This document shows, one piece after another, positions 17,690-24,827 of a stretch of DNA of 64,000 nucleotides. The DNA lies in contig NZ_CANMQQ010000008.1 of the NCBI RefSeq assembly GCF_947500045.1, forward strand, positions 124,001 to 188,000, written 5' to 3'. The notes under the pieces were generated by a model that was not told the DNA's origin, searched no databases, and worked only from the letters and a program-made list of their open reading frames with translations. This DNA is from an uncultured Ruegeria sp. (GTDB lineage Bacteria > Pseudomonadota > Alphaproteobacteria > Rhodobacterales > Rhodobacteraceae). A program made the translations under genes and the position numbers. Each line of letters starts with the position of its first letter. Position 1 is the first letter of the stretch.

Positions 17690-19033
17690 TCAGCCCTCCT
17701 TTTCAATCTTGGTCAGGCAGTCGCGCAGCGCCAGCCCATATTCATATTTCGCCGGGCAGGCAAAACCTACAAGGCCCAGATCCTCTTCGTCCAGCTCCAG
17801 CGCACCCAGCGCCTGCGCAGTGTCGGTGTCCATCACCAACAGCGCGCGCAGCAACTGCGTCGGCAGGTAGTCCTGCGGCATCAGCTCCTCAAACGTGCCG
17901 GTGGGCACCATTGCGCGGCGGCCACCGTTCAGGTTGCTGGTCAAGGCATAGAGTTTCTTGGCAAAGGCCGATCCCAGCACCGGCTGCACCGCATATTTCG
18001 ACGGCATTGGACGAATCCAACCCATCGGAATCTGGTCGGGATCTTCGCGGATGATGGTGATCTGACGCGCAAAGCGGCCCAGATACGCAGTCGGGCCTTC
18101 GGCATGGCGCCCGGATAGAATCGAGCCCGAAATGATCCGGGCGGCTCCATCCAAATTGACCTCATCACGGGTCAGATCCTCGGTCGAGGCCCCCATGACT
18201 GTGCGGATCAAGCGCGGTTGCTTTGCACCAGGACCAGCCAGAGCGATCACGATGTTCGGATCAAGATGTCCGGTTTGCACCAGACGTCCAATGGCGATTA
18301 CATCCTGATATCCAATGGTCCAGACCTGCTTGCTGCCGGCAAGTGGTTCAAGAAAATGAATATGTGTCCCGGCCAACCCGGACGGGTGCGGACCCGAGAA
18401 TGCCGCAGCCTCAACCCCCGAAAGATCGGCGCCGGGAACGGCATCACCATCCTTGTGGCACAGATAGGTCTTGCCGTCGGTCAGATGCGAAATGGCGGAT
18501 AACCCTAAGGCAAAAGCCTCTGGCGCATCGGCAATCACCACGGATGCATCGGCGGCCAGCGGATCGCTATCCATCGCAGTGACAAAAATTGCTTCTGGTT
18601 TTGTCCCCGGCTCGGGCATCTTCGAATAGGGCCGTGTCCGGAACGCCGTCCACAGCCCGGCTGCACAAAGCTTGGCAGTGACACCTTCGGCAGTGTCAGC
18701 GTCGCCAACACCCGAGAAATCAACACCTGTATCGTTAATATCGGATACTTCGAGCACGACGCTCTGCAAAACACGCCGTGCGCCGCGATTGATGGCGACA
18801 ACTTTCCCGGTCAGCGGCGCGACCATCATCGCATCAGGCGCGTCCTTATGACAAAATAGCGGCGTGCCGCGCTGAACCTCGTCACCTTCCTGCACCAGCA
18901 TCCGGGGCTTCAGACCCGGATAATCACCTCCCAAAACACCAACTCTGGAATACTCAGGCCCCGGTTGGATGTTTTGTTCGGGGGCGCCGTCCACCGGCAG
19001 ATCCAACCCTTTTTTTAGTTTGAAAGTTTGCAT
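17690..19033 (-). CDS. nqrA: Na+-NQR subunit A
   Basis: 447 residues from the ATG at 19033, where the conserved MQTFKLKKGLDLP N-terminus begins; an upstream TTG would add six non-conserved residues. This soluble cytoplasmic subunit heads the operon and contacts NqrB at the quinone site. The upstream region holds two long inverted repeats that may regulate the operon. Confidence 0.96.
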   Translation of the reverse strand: MQTFKLKKGLDLPVDGAPEQNIQPGPEYSRVGVLGGDYPGLKPRMLVQEGDEVQRGTPLFCHKDAPDAMMVAPLTGKVVAINRGARRVLQSVVLEVSDINDTGVDFSGVGDADTAEGVTAKLCAAGLWTAFRTRPYSKMPEPGTKPEAIFVTAMDSDPLAADASVVIADAPEAFALGLSAISHLTDGKTYLCHKDGDAVPGADLSGVEAAAFSGPHPSGLAGTHIHFLEPLAGSKQVWTIGYQDVIAIGRLVQTGHLDPNIVIALAGPGAKQPRLIRTVMGASTEDLTRDEVNLDGAARIISGSILSGRHAEGPTAYLGRFARQITIIREDPDQIPMGWIRPMPSKYAVQPVLGSAFAKKLYALTSNLNGGRRAMVPTGTFEELMPQDYLPTQLLRALLVMDTDTAQALGALELDEEDLGLVGFACPAKYEYGLALRDCLTKIEKEG

Positions 19034-19072
19034 GTTGCTACGTTCTTCCAAGCCTCTGTCCTGCGCCTGCTG

Positions 19073-19097
19073 CTTGCCACTTTACAATGGTGGCAAG
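19073..19097. promoter_or_regulatory. Inverted repeat upstream of nqrA
   Basis: Perfect 8-bp arms CTTGCCAC/GTGGCAAG spaced by 9 bp, 40 bp ahead of the nqrA start. It could be a dimeric regulator site or a 5'-leader hairpin of the nqr transcript. No regulator can be named. Confidence 0.4.
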
Positions 19098-19263
19098 AAA
19101 TAACACGAGTTTTCCGATCGGTCGGGTCGCAAAAGCACCATAAACCGACCAGAATCCGCAAGCGTAATTCCGATCAGGGCTCCTTTACGCGGGGATGAGA
19201 CCAAACGCAAACCTGTTACCGCTCAACATTGCGCAAGACATTCACATTCTTATGATTCAGTTT

Positions 19264-19292
19264 CAATTTGAGAGGGTTTTGCCCTCAAATTG
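19264..19292. promoter_or_regulatory. Long inverted repeat in the nqrA / methyltransferase divergent region
   Basis: Nine-bp arms CAATTTGAG/CTCAAATTG plus two inner G-C pairs form a near-perfect hairpin 40 bp before the methyltransferase ATG. There is no T run on either side, so a terminator is unlikely. An operator or leader structure fits better. Apart from this and the repeat at 19073-19097, I see no gene in the 298-bp gap. Confidence 0.4.
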
Positions 19293-19331
19293 CATATCGC
19301 ACCCACAGAACATCCGGTGTAAGCAGCCTAA

Positions 19332-20447
19332 ATGAACAGCAACGATGATCTCGAGATATTTCTGATCGCCACTCCCGGCCTCGACGCTCCGCTTTTCGCC
19401 GAAGCGGTCGAGCGCGGATTCTCAGGTGTGCAAAAAGTAGCAGGCGGCATCGTCTGCCGTGGCGATTGGCCCGAGGTTTGGCGCGCCAATCTTGAGCTGC
19501 GTGGTGCCAACAAGGTTCTGGTTCGCCTTGGCAGTTTCCCTGCCGTCCATTTGGCGCAGCTGGACAAACGGGCACGCAAGTTTCCCTGGGCTGACTTCCT
19601 AAGAGCCGATATTCCAATAAAGGTCGAAGCAACCAGCCGAAAATCACGTATCTATCATGCAGGCGCGGCACGCCAACGTATTGAACGCGCCATCTCCGAG
19701 ACGCTTGGCGCACCAATATCATCGGATGGCCCCGTACGGGTGCTGCTTCGAATCGAAAAAGACATGTGTACACTCTCGGTCGACAGCTCCGGCGAGCCAC
19801 TGCACAAACGCGGCCATAAACCAGCCGTTGCCAAGGCCCCGATGCGTGAAACCATGGCCGCCATGTTTCTACGCGAATGCGGCTTTGATGGTTCCGAGCC
19901 GGTATTGGATCCGATGTGTGGCTCTGGCACTTTCGTGATCGAAGCCGCCGAGATCGCCCTTGGCTTGAAACCGGGAAGATCACGCAAGTTCGCATTCGAG
20001 GCTTTAGCGAGGTTCGACCCAGACGCCTGGGCAGAATTGCGCAACCAGGCGAGTCCAAGCGAAACCGATTTGAAATTCTATGGTTCAGATCGAAATGAAG
20101 GCGCTATTGAAGCTTCGCTGTCGAACGCTAGACATGCCAATGTGGATCACATCACCAAGTTTCAGCACCGTGCTGTCAGTGACATCAAGCCCCCGGAAGG
20201 GCCTGCAGGGCTCGTTATTGTAAATCCGCCTTACGGCGCTCGCATCGGAGATGAAAAGCGCCTGCGTTCCCTCTATGGAAGCTTAGGAAAGGTACTGTCC
20301 AGCCGCTTCAAAGGATGGCGGGTCGGCATAATTACCACCACCCCCGGGCTTGCACGGGCAACGCGGTTGCCGTTGCTTTCCCCAGGTCCGATCGTAGATC
20401 ACGGCGGGACAAAAGTTCGGCTGTTTCGGACTGATCCTCTGGGATAA
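19332..20447 (+). CDS. THUMP-domain class I RNA methyltransferase (RlmL/Trm14-like)
   Basis: 371 residues. The N-terminal part (about 1-60) and a THUMP RNA-binding domain (about 60-150) are followed by a Rossmann methyltransferase. SAM motif I is DPMCGSGTFVIEAA near 196 and the catalytic tetrapeptide is NPPYG at about 298, as in N2-guanine methyltransferases of 23S rRNA or tRNA. It lacks the second methyltransferase domain of enterobacterial RlmKL. It is the last host gene before the tRNA-Pro attachment site. Confidence 0.92.
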   Translation: MNSNDDLEIFLIATPGLDAPLFAEAVERGFSGVQKVAGGIVCRGDWPEVWRANLELRGANKVLVRLGSFPAVHLAQLDKRARKFPWADFLRADIPIKVEATSRKSRIYHAGAARQRIERAISETLGAPISSDGPVRVLLRIEKDMCTLSVDSSGEPLHKRGHKPAVAKAPMRETMAAMFLRECGFDGSEPVLDPMCGSGTFVIEAAEIALGLKPGRSRKFAFEALARFDPDAWAELRNQASPSETDLKFYGSDRNEGAIEASLSNARHANVDHITKFQHRAVSDIKPPEGPAGLVIVNPPYGARIGDEKRLRSLYGSLGKVLSSRFKGWRVGIITTTPGLARATRLPLLSPGPIVDHGGTKVRLFRTDPLG

Positions 20448-20674
20448 CTCGCAATTACGTCCACATCATTGTTACTTGGATCATATGCTTCGCTCACCAT
20501 GTTAGACCAAATGGAGGGACAGCATGCAAACGATCCAACATAAACTGAAGGTGCTTCGAGCCGCCAATCCAAACCCTTGTGCGGTCCCGGTTCAGACCCA
20601 TTTGTTCACATTCGGGCTAGCCCAAAATCTCTCTTGCACATCCAAATCACGAGGTATAGATCACCCGCCACGGT

Positions 20675-20751
20675 CGGAGTGTAGCTCAGCCTGGTAGAGC
20701 ACTGTCTTCGGGAGGCAGGGGTCGGAGGTTCGAATCCTCTCACTCCGACCA
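20675..20751 (+). tRNA. tRNA-Pro(CGG), rebuilt by prophage integration
   Basis: 77 nt including the encoded CCA. The acceptor CGGAGTG pairs with CACTCCG; the D stem is GCTC/GAGC; the anticodon stem CTGTC/GGCAG holds loop TTCGGGA with anticodon CGG at 20709-20711. From 20701 on, the gene is phage-derived and identical to the chromosomal 3' fragment at the right end, so the tRNA stays intact after integration. Confidence 0.95.
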
Positions 20752-20753
20752 AT
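20701..20753. repeat. attL core: 53-bp direct repeat within tRNA-Pro
   Basis: Identical over 53 bp to 62889-62941. The flanks differ immediately on both sides (C versus G before; A versus G after). It covers the tRNA from just before the anticodon stem through the CCA. This is the left attachment site of the prophage. Confidence 0.95.
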
Positions 20754-20796
20754 AAAATCAAAAGCTTAGTCTGACTTTCCGTCTCTCAAAAATCCC

Positions 20797-20824
20797 GAGT
20801 TTCTGTTACACGTAACGAAAACCC
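20797..20824 (+). repeat. Left copy of the 28-bp repeat near the att site
   Basis: 27 of 28 bases match 62788-62815 in the same orientation. The centre is GTTACACGTAAC, a one-base variant of a perfect palindrome in the right copy. In the excised circle the two copies would flank attP, as integrase or excisionase arm sites do. Confidence 0.7.
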
Positions 20825-20831
20825 GCACGAT

Positions 20832-21062
20832 ATGACCAAAATCCTACCCCTACCCATAGCCGATATTCCCAAGGACTTCGGGGTACATGTCTGCTGTGAG
20901 GATAAGCTATGTCACCGGGGGCGGGACTTTTGGCCGAGTGAGTTGCTTGAGAAGTTGGGGCCGGATTCGACGTTCCACGACATACTGAACCGTATGCGGT
21001 GTTCACACTGTGGCAGGCGTCCTGTGGGGATTAGGCAGTACTACAGGTTGGGGGTGCCTTGA
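20832..21062 (+). CDS. Small zinc-finger-like phage protein
   Basis: 76 residues with cysteine pairs at about 21-22, 27 and CSHC at 57-60, followed by GRRPVGIRQYYR; such short CxxC-CG proteins are common at the ends of alphaproteobacterial prophages. No clear ribosome site precedes the ATG, which lies only 7 bp after the 28-bp repeat. Function unknown. Confidence 0.6.
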   Translation: MTKILPLPIADIPKDFGVHVCCEDKLCHRGRDFWPSELLEKLGPDSTFHDILNRMRCSHCGRRPVGIRQYYRLGVP

Positions 21063-21178
21063 TGCTCACCTGTTATACACAAGTGAGCTTGTGCCTCAGA
21101 TTTCCCGTTTCGTTATAGACAAGCGGCGCTTAATTAACGGACTGGGGTGCCTTGAGGTATAGGGTGGGGTTCTATGGC

Positions 21179-21349
21179 TCAGGTGGTGGCTTCCACTTCT
21201 TCCCGTATCGTGCTTGACGCACCGAATCCCTCTGCCTCTGGCATTGCTGTGAATGCGTCAATCAGCTTGTCTTGAAACTCACGGGCCTGCTCTTCGGTAT
21301 CGAACGCATATGCCTTGAAATCGACAATCCAATATCTCTCTACGTCCAT
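21179..21349 (-). CDS. Small acidic phage protein
   Basis: 56 residues, starting MDVERYWIVDFKAYAFD, acidic and probably a single alpha/beta fold. The ATG at 21349 has an AGGTGAG ribosome site directly upstream. Unknown function; it is the gene nearest attL on the minus strand. Confidence 0.55.
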   Translation of the reverse strand: MDVERYWIVDFKAYAFDTEEQAREFQDKLIDAFTAMPEAEGFGASSTIREEVEATT

Positions 21350-21384
21350 ATCTCACCTACAATACTTGGCCCGTCTGAGCCGTG

Positions 21385-21696
21385 TCATGCAGCGCGCACT
21401 ATTCGAACAACTGTGCTTGTTCCGCCGCCGCTACCCTCTTTGCGAACCAGACCTTTACCAACAGAGCACTCAATAATATCATTGGTGTTTAAGTCCAATT
21501 CTTCTACAAATGGCTCACCAGCCCGACCACCTGTATTGGAGCTACCAGCTTCACCAGCCCCGCAACCTTCAATGCGATACTTGCCATTTTCTGGGACGGT
21601 GAACTCGTGAAAACCTGGGCTTGTAAAAACCGTGAGACAGGTATCGCCTTTGCCAATCGCCACGTATCCGTCTCCGGGCTTAGAAAAGTCAGTCAT
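21385..21696 (-). CDS. Short glycine-rich beta-domain protein
   Basis: 103 residues from the ATG at 21696, preceded by GAGG at 8 bp. It contains FTSPGFHEFTVPENGKYRIE and a Gly/Ser-rich stretch ending GGGTSTVVRI. This resembles, in miniature, the head of the large glycine-rich phage protein at 38821-40659. It may be a decoration or fibre-tip protein. This is inference from composition only. Confidence 0.55.
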   Translation of the reverse strand: MTDFSKPGDGYVAIGKGDTCLTVFTSPGFHEFTVPENGKYRIEGCGAGEAGSSNTGGRAGEPFVEELDLNTNDIIECSVGKGLVRKEGSGGGTSTVVRIVRAA

Positions 21697-21766
21697 TGTC
21701 AAACCTCACGCCATCGTATCATGCTGATAATATAGTGATTCCGGGGAAGAATTGCACGGTTAAAGG

Positions 21767-21793
21767 TTGCTTTTTCTGCACCAACCGTATAGT
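21767..21793 (+). promoter_or_regulatory. Possible promoter of the tRNA-Ser cluster
   Basis: TTGCTT and TATAGT are spaced by 15 bp, 46 bp ahead of the first tRNA. Spacing is short and the match weak. However, the cluster is on the opposite strand to its neighbours and needs its own promoter somewhere in 21703-21838. Confidence 0.25.
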
Positions 21794-21838
21794 CAAGGTG
21801 CATGTTCACGAAACGATCATACAGTCTCTAACTCACAA

Positions 21839-21927
21839 GGTGAGTAAACCGGTCGGGGACCGGAGGCGACTGCTAATCGTTCTGTTCTTTCTCTTAGAAT
21901 GTGGATCGAGACCACTGCTCACCGCCA
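21839..21927 (+). tRNA. Phage allo-type tRNA-Ser(GCT)
   Basis: 89 nt including CCA. An 8-bp acceptor (GGTGAGTA/TGCTCACC with one T-G) and a 4-bp T stem (GTGG/CCAC) give an 8/4 cloverleaf. The D arm is 5 bp (CCGGT/ACCGG) with a 5-nt loop. Anticodon loop CTGCTAA gives GCT (21872-21874), reading AGC/AGU. A variable arm with a short TTCT/AGAA stem follows. The T loop is ATCGAGA, with A in place of T54. First of four tandem serine tRNAs. Confidence 0.85.
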
Positions 21928-21928
21928 A

Positions 21929-22014
21929 GGGTAGTTAACCTGTTGGGAACAGGAATCGCTTTGAAAGCGAATTGACGAGCAATCGTTGGGGATCGTGCCC
22001 TCAGCTACCCGCCA
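21929..22014 (+). tRNA. Phage allo-type tRNA-Ser(TGA)
   Basis: 86 nt including CCA, one base after the previous gene. 8-bp acceptor GGGTAGTT/AGCTACCC, 4-bp T stem GGGG/CCTC, 5-bp D stem CCTGT/ACAGG with 5-nt loop. Anticodon loop TTTGAAA gives TGA (21962-21964), reading UCA and, by wobble, other UCN codons. The variable arm GACGA/TCGTT is long. T loop ATCGTGC is divergent (no A at position 58). Confidence 0.85.
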
Positions 22015-22015
22015 A

Positions 22016-22101
22016 GGTAAGTTATCCGGGGAGGTCCCGGCGTTCGTTGGAAACGAGATGGCACCGAAAGGTGTGGGGTTCGATACCTCAGCTTACCGCC
22101 A
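22016..22101 (+). tRNA. Phage allo-type tRNA-Ser(GGA)
   Basis: 86 nt including CCA, one base after the previous gene. 8-bp acceptor GGTAAGTT/AGCTTACC, 4-bp T stem with canonical loop TTCGATA, 5-bp D stem CCGGG/CCCGG with loop GAGGT. Anticodon loop TTGGAAA gives GGA (22049-22051), reading UCC/UCU. The long variable arm has a GGCACC/GGTGT stem capped by GAAA. Confidence 0.88.
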
Positions 22102-22102
22102 T

Positions 22103-22193
22103 GGAAGGCGAACGCAAGCGGCCTTGCGGCTCCGTTCGAAGCGGATGCGCTCCCAGAGATGGGAGTGGGGATCGACACCTCCGCCTTCTGCCA
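22103..22193 (+). tRNA. Phage allo-type tRNA-Ser(CGA)
   Basis: 91 nt including CCA, one base after the previous gene. 8-bp acceptor GGAAGGCG/CGCCTTCT (first pair G-T), 4-bp T stem GGGG/CCTC. The D stem is 6 bp (CGCAAG/CTTGCG) with only a 4-nt loop, as in selenocysteine tRNA. Anticodon loop TTCGAAG gives CGA (22137-22139), reading UCG. The variable arm is a 7-bp stem GCTCCCA/TGGGAGT with a GAGA loop. Confidence 0.88.
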
Positions 22194-22207
22194 CACCCCT
22201 AAAACGC

Positions 22208-22239
22208 AAAAAAGAACGCCCGACCACTAAGAGCCGGGC
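22208..22239 (-). terminator. Terminator of the leftward prophage operon
   Basis: On the minus strand a GCCCG/CGGGC stem (22218-22239) is followed after a few bases by six T residues (22208-22213). It lies 20 bp past the last leftward gene, and would stop late transcription before it runs antisense through the tRNA cluster. Confidence 0.5.
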
Positions 22240-22258
22240 TAGTTCGAGGGGGAGGTAT

Positions 22259-22573
22259 TTAGGGGCGGTCGTCTTTGCCGATTCCGCGCGCCTCATAGGT
22301 AAGCAGGAATGCCACACAACAAGCGGCATGGTGGAGGTGAGATTTGCCGGTTTCGTCATCTGTGTCTACGCCCGACCACCAAGCGTTTAGGTGTCTCTGA
22401 AGCGCGCCATAGACGCGGCCCCATTCCATGCCTTTTTCCCAATTCCGGGCGTCGTACTTCTCTGCGCCGAATGTAAGAATATCGGCTGTAGCGGTTAGAA
22501 GTTCGGGGGGCAGCAATTCCATGCGCACCTTTGCACTGTCGTCCTTGCGTCCTGTCATTTCAGTCTGGGCCAT
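22259..22573 (-). CDS. DUF5664 / dATP-dGTP diphosphohydrolase-like protein
   Basis: 104 residues. The pattern LLPPELLTATADILTFGAEKY (split by small changes), WGRVYGALQRHLNAW and SHLHHAACCVAFLL matches the phage family annotated as dATP/dGTP diphosphohydrolase N-terminal domain (DUF5664, MazG-like fold). Such enzymes cleave deoxynucleoside triphosphates to monophosphates. The ATG lies inside the tail of the preceding 37-codon gene. No PurZ-like partner is present, so a modified-genome role is not indicated. Confidence 0.75.
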   Translation of the reverse strand: MAQTEMTGRKDDSAKVRMELLPPELLTATADILTFGAEKYDARNWEKGMEWGRVYGALQRHLNAWWSGVDTDDETGKSHLHHAACCVAFLLTYEARGIGKDDRP

Positions 22574-22668
22574 AGCGCCACCCTTTCAATCTGTCCGTTG
22601 TAGACTTTCAATTGGCCGTCATGGATCTTTATGGTGCCCGTGGTGGTTTCGGTTGTTCTGAGGTTCAT
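22555..22668 (-). CDS. 37-residue phage protein, translation-coupled
   Basis: ATG at 22668 overlaps the upstream stop as ATGA, and its own stop lies 18 bp inside the next gene. The Thr-rich beginning TTETTTGTIKIHDGQLKVYNGQ looks like paired beta strands. Unknown function. Confidence 0.45.
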   Translation of the reverse strand: MNLRTTETTTGTIKIHDGQLKVYNGQIERVALWPRLK

Positions 22669-23774
22669 GCGGTCACCTTCACTCTGCCAACTTCGCCTTT
22701 TTCCCGGTGATACGTCACGGCCTGCAGTTGGGCTCTCGCGCAATATGCGTGACTGGCGGCATAGGCATCACGCGCGGTTAGAGCTCGAAGTTGCTCGTGC
22801 TTTACGCCACCTATGTCTTGGCTCTTGTGGTGGTGCAGATGCCCGGTCCACAGGAACCTATGACGTGTCTGGCCCCACATTTCGGGGAATTCGTCAGCCA
22901 GGAACAGAACCATTCGTTCGGCTTTCGCCTTATCCCCATGATGTGCGCAAATCATGTTGACGCCAAACTGATGGGCAAAGAACTCGCCCGGTTCCTTCTG
23001 CACCTCAACGCGTGGTTCATTGCGGAAATGCTCAGCCAGAGCAAACAGCACCGCCATGTAGGATGTAGGGTTGTGGTTGCCGGGAAGGATGCGGACAATC
23101 ACACGATTATGTTTCTTCAGGGCCAGTTTTGTTGCAGTAACCAACGCAGCAATTGTCATGTCGATGGTTCGGAAATGGCGCGTGTCCACGTCCAGAACAT
23201 GCTTAGAACGCGGTGTCTGGTTCGTCTGGTCGTCTGCGTGCGTCAGATCCCCTACGTCCAGTATCACCGCTGTCTCAGAGGGTGGCGAGGCTTCCACAGC
23301 CTGCCCAAGCCAATTCACCAGCCGTTTTGTCGCAATGCTGGTGTCGTAATCTTCGCCAGTCTCTGCACCCCAAGCCAGCATGCCTATATGGGCGTCTGCA
23401 ATTGGATACAGGGTGAGGAGGTCTTTTGCCTTGTGTGGTGGGACTGGGATTGGGTCCGCTGCAGGAAGGTCTGAAAATGCGTCCTTGATGCGATCAATCA
23501 GGCTGTCTTGTTCTCCTGGGTCCGCCTTCCAGAACACGCTATCTCGTGAGCCGTCCTCACGCTGGATAACTCGCCAGCCATGCTTTGCTGTGCCGATATC
23601 TAGGCCGCTGACCTCAATTGCTGACTTCTGGCCTTCTGGGGCCTCAAGCCACTCCAATGCCCGTCTGTAGCGCGCGTGAAGGCCGCTATATGCTACACCG
23701 AGTGCGCGGGCTGCAGGGCGGATACCACCGTGCAGTTCAACGGCCTCTAGGGCCTCTTTCTGTCCGGGGGTCAT
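22665..23774 (-). CDS. Phage metallophosphoesterase with N-terminal helix-turn-helix
   Basis: 369 residues. An N-terminal HTH-like segment (about 1-45: GGIRPAARALGVAYSGLHARY) precedes a calcineurin-like phosphoesterase with DAHIG (about 128), GDLTHAD (about 174), GNHNP (about 232), HHGD and GHLHHH. This is the order seen in phage SbcD/Mre11-like nucleases. It probably acts on DNA during replication or recombination, but its substrate cannot be read from the sequence. Confidence 0.85.
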   Translation of the reverse strand: MTPGQKEALEAVELHGGIRPAARALGVAYSGLHARYRRALEWLEAPEGQKSAIEVSGLDIGTAKHGWRVIQREDGSRDSVFWKADPGEQDSLIDRIKDAFSDLPAADPIPVPPHKAKDLLTLYPIADAHIGMLAWGAETGEDYDTSIATKRLVNWLGQAVEASPPSETAVILDVGDLTHADDQTNQTPRSKHVLDVDTRHFRTIDMTIAALVTATKLALKKHNRVIVRILPGNHNPTSYMAVLFALAEHFRNEPRVEVQKEPGEFFAHQFGVNMICAHHGDKAKAERMVLFLADEFPEMWGQTRHRFLWTGHLHHHKSQDIGGVKHEQLRALTARDAYAASHAYCARAQLQAVTYHREKGEVGRVKVTA

Positions 23775-23777
23775 GGT

Positions 23778-24068
23778 TTACGCCGGGTCGCCTTCAATAA
23801 TCGCTTCATTGAGCGACTCATAAGATTGCCCTGAAGCAATGAGGCAAGTTAGCCCGTTTGGAAGCGTTGCCGTAATTGTCCAAGTTCCAGTGTTGTTGGA
23901 CGCGAAGATTTCCATAACCGCGCCCTGTCGGGCGATACCGATACCTTGACGGGACTCGCCGTAGTTTTCAGCAAGGCGCGTAATTACTTCGTCTCTCGGC
24001 GCACAGTTCTGAGCAAATGCAGGCCATGCCAATAGCGCCGCCAAGGCGGTTGAAAGCAATAATCTCAT
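23778..24068 (-). CDS. Small secreted phage protein
   Basis: 96 residues from the ATG at 24068. A signal peptide ends at AFA (about residue 19), then NCAPRDEVITRLAENYGES and FASNNTGTWTITATLPNGLTC. This is a short exported domain with two cysteines that I have seen in alphaproteobacterial chromosomes and prophages. Function unknown; its place beside holin and lysin genes suggests an envelope role. The 223-bp gap to its right shows no convincing gene. Confidence 0.7.
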   Translation of the reverse strand: MRLLLSTALAALLAWPAFAQNCAPRDEVITRLAENYGESRQGIGIARQGAVMEIFASNNTGTWTITATLPNGLTCLIASGQSYESLNEAIIEGDPA

Positions 24069-24291
24069 GGTAAGATTCCCCCACGGGTTGGATTGGCGGG
24101 TTACCAGTGCCAATCAGAGCTGGTTAGTGATATCGAGCGTGAGACTTTCGGCAGTGTTCCCGCCCAAAAACGCGGACGAAAAGCGCCCAGAATGGCTTGT
24201 CTTGGTTGTGATATGCGTAGGAACAGAATGACTCATTCCTGCCCGTCAGAAACCTATGTACCCGGCGAGAAAGGGTGCATATCCACATGGA

Positions 24292-24654
24292 CTACCTCCG
24301 AAGGCGGGAAATTCCGATCACGCCGAATATGCTGACAATCATCAGCCCCGCCCACTCATCCAAGGGGGGCGGTAGCGCCGCTATGGACCATGCTTGAGGG
24401 TATGCGCAGCTTTGGCACCAGAACACGCTGTAGACGACTACAGAGCCAAACCAGAAAGCCAGAGGGGCAGCAAACAGGAGCATGAGAGTAAAGCCCCCTG
24501 CCCTCATCCAATCGCCACGCTGGCGATAGTGTTCCTGGATAATATCGCCCTTGATTTTCTCTTTGTCGGTCTGGGCCTGAACCTTGCGGTCTACTGTGTC
24601 CAAAATCCGGTCCAATGGGCCAGAAGTGAGCCAGCCCAGAATGCGACCAATCAT
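24292..24654 (-). CDS. Holin, three-helix type
   Basis: 120 residues with a membrane-proximal N-terminus, a charged segment (about 23-48) and hydrophobic helices at about 52-78 and 98-115. This layout matches the 3TM-type holins of GTA-like and alphaproteobacterial phages. Such proteins open the inner membrane at lysis. Its ATG overlaps the stop of the 58-residue gene (ATGA). Confidence 0.75.
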   Translation of the reverse strand: MIGRILGWLTSGPLDRILDTVDRKVQAQTDKEKIKGDIIQEHYRQRGDWMRAGGFTLMLLFAAPLAFWFGSVVVYSVFWCQSCAYPQAWSIAALPPPLDEWAGLMIVSIFGVIGISRLRR

Positions 24655-24827
24655 GACTTGAATATCGGCGTACTGGTTTTGGCGCGCAGTAGCGCTGTCA
24701 CAATGGCAACGCCCAGCATGTATTCATCCAAATATTCCGGTGGAACAAGATTAATGGCCTCGGTCATGCTGAGAACCGGAACCAGAGCGGTTGCGACGGC
24801 GAAACCGATTGTTTTAAAGCCCGTCAT
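24651..24827 (-). CDS. Small membrane protein, possible second holin or antiholin
   Basis: 58 residues with two hydrophobic stretches (about 6-20 and 38-49). It overlaps the endolysin stop upstream and the holin start downstream, both as ATGA. Its position in the lysis cassette suggests a holin-modulating role. Confidence 0.6.
   Translation of the reverse strand: MTGFKTIGFAVATALVPVLSMTEAINLVPPEYLDEYMLGVAIVTALLRAKTSTPIFKS

Noticed and set aside
20524..20699. Small frame with a good GGAGGG site before the tRNA-Pro
   Set aside because: It runs through the start of the tRNA gene and has no recognisable protein features. A remnant gene cannot be excluded.
21703..21838. A fifth tRNA ahead of the serine cluster
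   Set aside because: No acceptor or T-arm pairing is found. The stretch is better read as leader and promoter.
22259..22573. A modified-base (diaminopurine) genome system around the DUF5664-like gene
   Set aside because: No PurZ-like or DatZ-like gene is present, so the enzyme is better read as ordinary nucleotide-pool trimming.
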